Position numbers and translations under genes: made by a program. A DNA stretch of 64,000 bases. Source: Streptomyces sp. NBC_01244. GTDB lineage: Bacteria; Actinomycetota; Actinomycetes; Streptomycetales; Streptomycetaceae. The notes beneath the pieces are model-generated. The model saw only the letters and a list, made by a program, of their open reading frames with translations. It was not told the origin of the DNA and did not search any database. Positions 63,736 through 64,000 of this stretch are shown in pieces (the stretch's first letter is position 1; each line of letters starts with the position of its first letter). The stretch is from contig NZ_CP108488.1 of assembly GCF_035987325.1 (NCBI RefSeq), positions 4,464,001 to 4,528,000 of the forward strand, read 5' to 3'.

Positions 63736-64000
63736 CTACCCCCTCGGCGCAACGAACAGACTCTGCGCGCTCCGCCCGATCGGCCCCTTCTCGTCGTGCA
63801 GCCGTGCGTCCGCCAGTCCGATGCCCGCCGCGTCCACGCTCGTACGGGCCTCCACGCACACCCATTCACCGGCCGGATGGCGGTGCAGGTGCACGGTGAG
63901 GTCGCCGTTGACGAAGAGGTACCGCCCGAAGTCCACGACGGAACTGATGCCGTTCCCCGAATCCGCCGCGACCAGGACCCGGTCCAGAGGCCGCGGCTCC
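63736..64000 (-). CDS. Acyl-CoA thioesterase-like protein, N-terminal part missing
   Basis: The last 87 residues of a hot-dog-fold protein are visible (DFGRYLFVNGDLTVHLHRHPAG, ARTSVDAAGIGLADARLHDEKGPIGRSAQSLFV), the pattern of TesB-like thioesterase-family C-termini. It enters from the right edge. The precise substrate cannot be told. Confidence 0.8.
   Translation of the reverse strand, partial: EPRPLDRVLVAADSGNGISSVVDFGRYLFVNGDLTVHLHRHPAGEWVCVEARTSVDAAGIGLADARLHDEKGPIGRSAQSLFVAPRG

Overview
The window is a stretch of Streptomyces (or very close relative) core chromosome. Base composition is very high in G+C, and the gene set points the same way: two mycothiol genes (mshA, mshD), the PhoR-PhoP system with its PHO boxes, GlnR, the nickel regulator Nur, the WhiG anti-sigma factor RsiG, CarD next to ispD-ispF, and several small families typical of actinobacteria. 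From memory the order runs parallel to the SCO4235-to-SCO4130 part of the S. coelicolor chromosome. I could not check that here. I saw no rRNA, tRNA or CRISPR array.

Layout. 1-3174: cysS (partial), ispF, ispD and carD on the minus strand, with a 177-bp palindrome between cysS and ispF. 3786-8634: a lipoprotein gene, phoP-phoR facing phoU across a PHO-box promoter, a 50-residue Cys-rich peptide and two small unknown genes. A perfect 76-bp copy of the phoP 3' end lies just downstream of phoP. 8715-16794: an FG-GAP protein, gpmA, an MFS transporter, a YbjN protein, mshA, a methyltransferase and an NlpC/P60 hydrolase. 17057-22812: a PP2C phosphatase with a receiver domain, DUF2516, an HBHA-like protein, an XRE regulator with a 24-bp palindromic operator, a PrmC-like methyltransferase, an Eis-type acetyltransferase and rsiG. 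23049-24788 is the only clear mobile-element gene: a TnpB-related protein without a zinc finger and with an altered RuvC III motif. 24818-32168: dtd, a ygfZ-like gene, nur, a nitrobindin-like gene, a 33-residue membrane peptide, an operon of three paralogous membrane-anchored proteins, DUF3099, DUF1416 and a rhodanese with a short Cys-containing leader peptide.

32594-43120: an LmeA-like protein, a poly-Gln membrane protein, a MoaD/ThiS protein, glnR preceded by a Gln/His-rich upstream ORF, a LacI regulator, HtrA with its MprAB-like two-component system, a PI-PLC-like enzyme and a TetR regulator. 43244-51505: an alpha/beta hydrolase, a 5'-nucleotidase, mshD, a small secreted protein, ppk and a CHAD protein. 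51701-58980: pstSCAB, an FG-GAP remnant, pit and its DUF47 partner. 59124-64000: a CsoR regulator with its operator, small genes, an LppX-like lipoprotein, a PAP2 phosphatase, a transglycosylase/C40 peptidase and part of a thioesterase.

The dominant theme is phosphate. The sensor-regulator pair (phoRP), phoU, high-affinity uptake (pstSCAB), low-affinity uptake (pit-DUF47), polyphosphate synthesis (ppk plus CHAD) and a secreted 5'-nucleotidase all lie within 55 kb. 11-bp PHO repeats precede both phoRP/phoU and pstS. Nitrogen (glnR), nickel (nur), copper (csoR-like) and sulfur (DUF1416-rhodanese with leader) control genes lie between them.

Most worth a second look: the leader of glnR, the variant TnpB, the duplicated phoP tail, the three-paralogue membrane operon, the Cys-rich peptide beside phoU, and an FG-GAP reading frame squeezed between two terminators.
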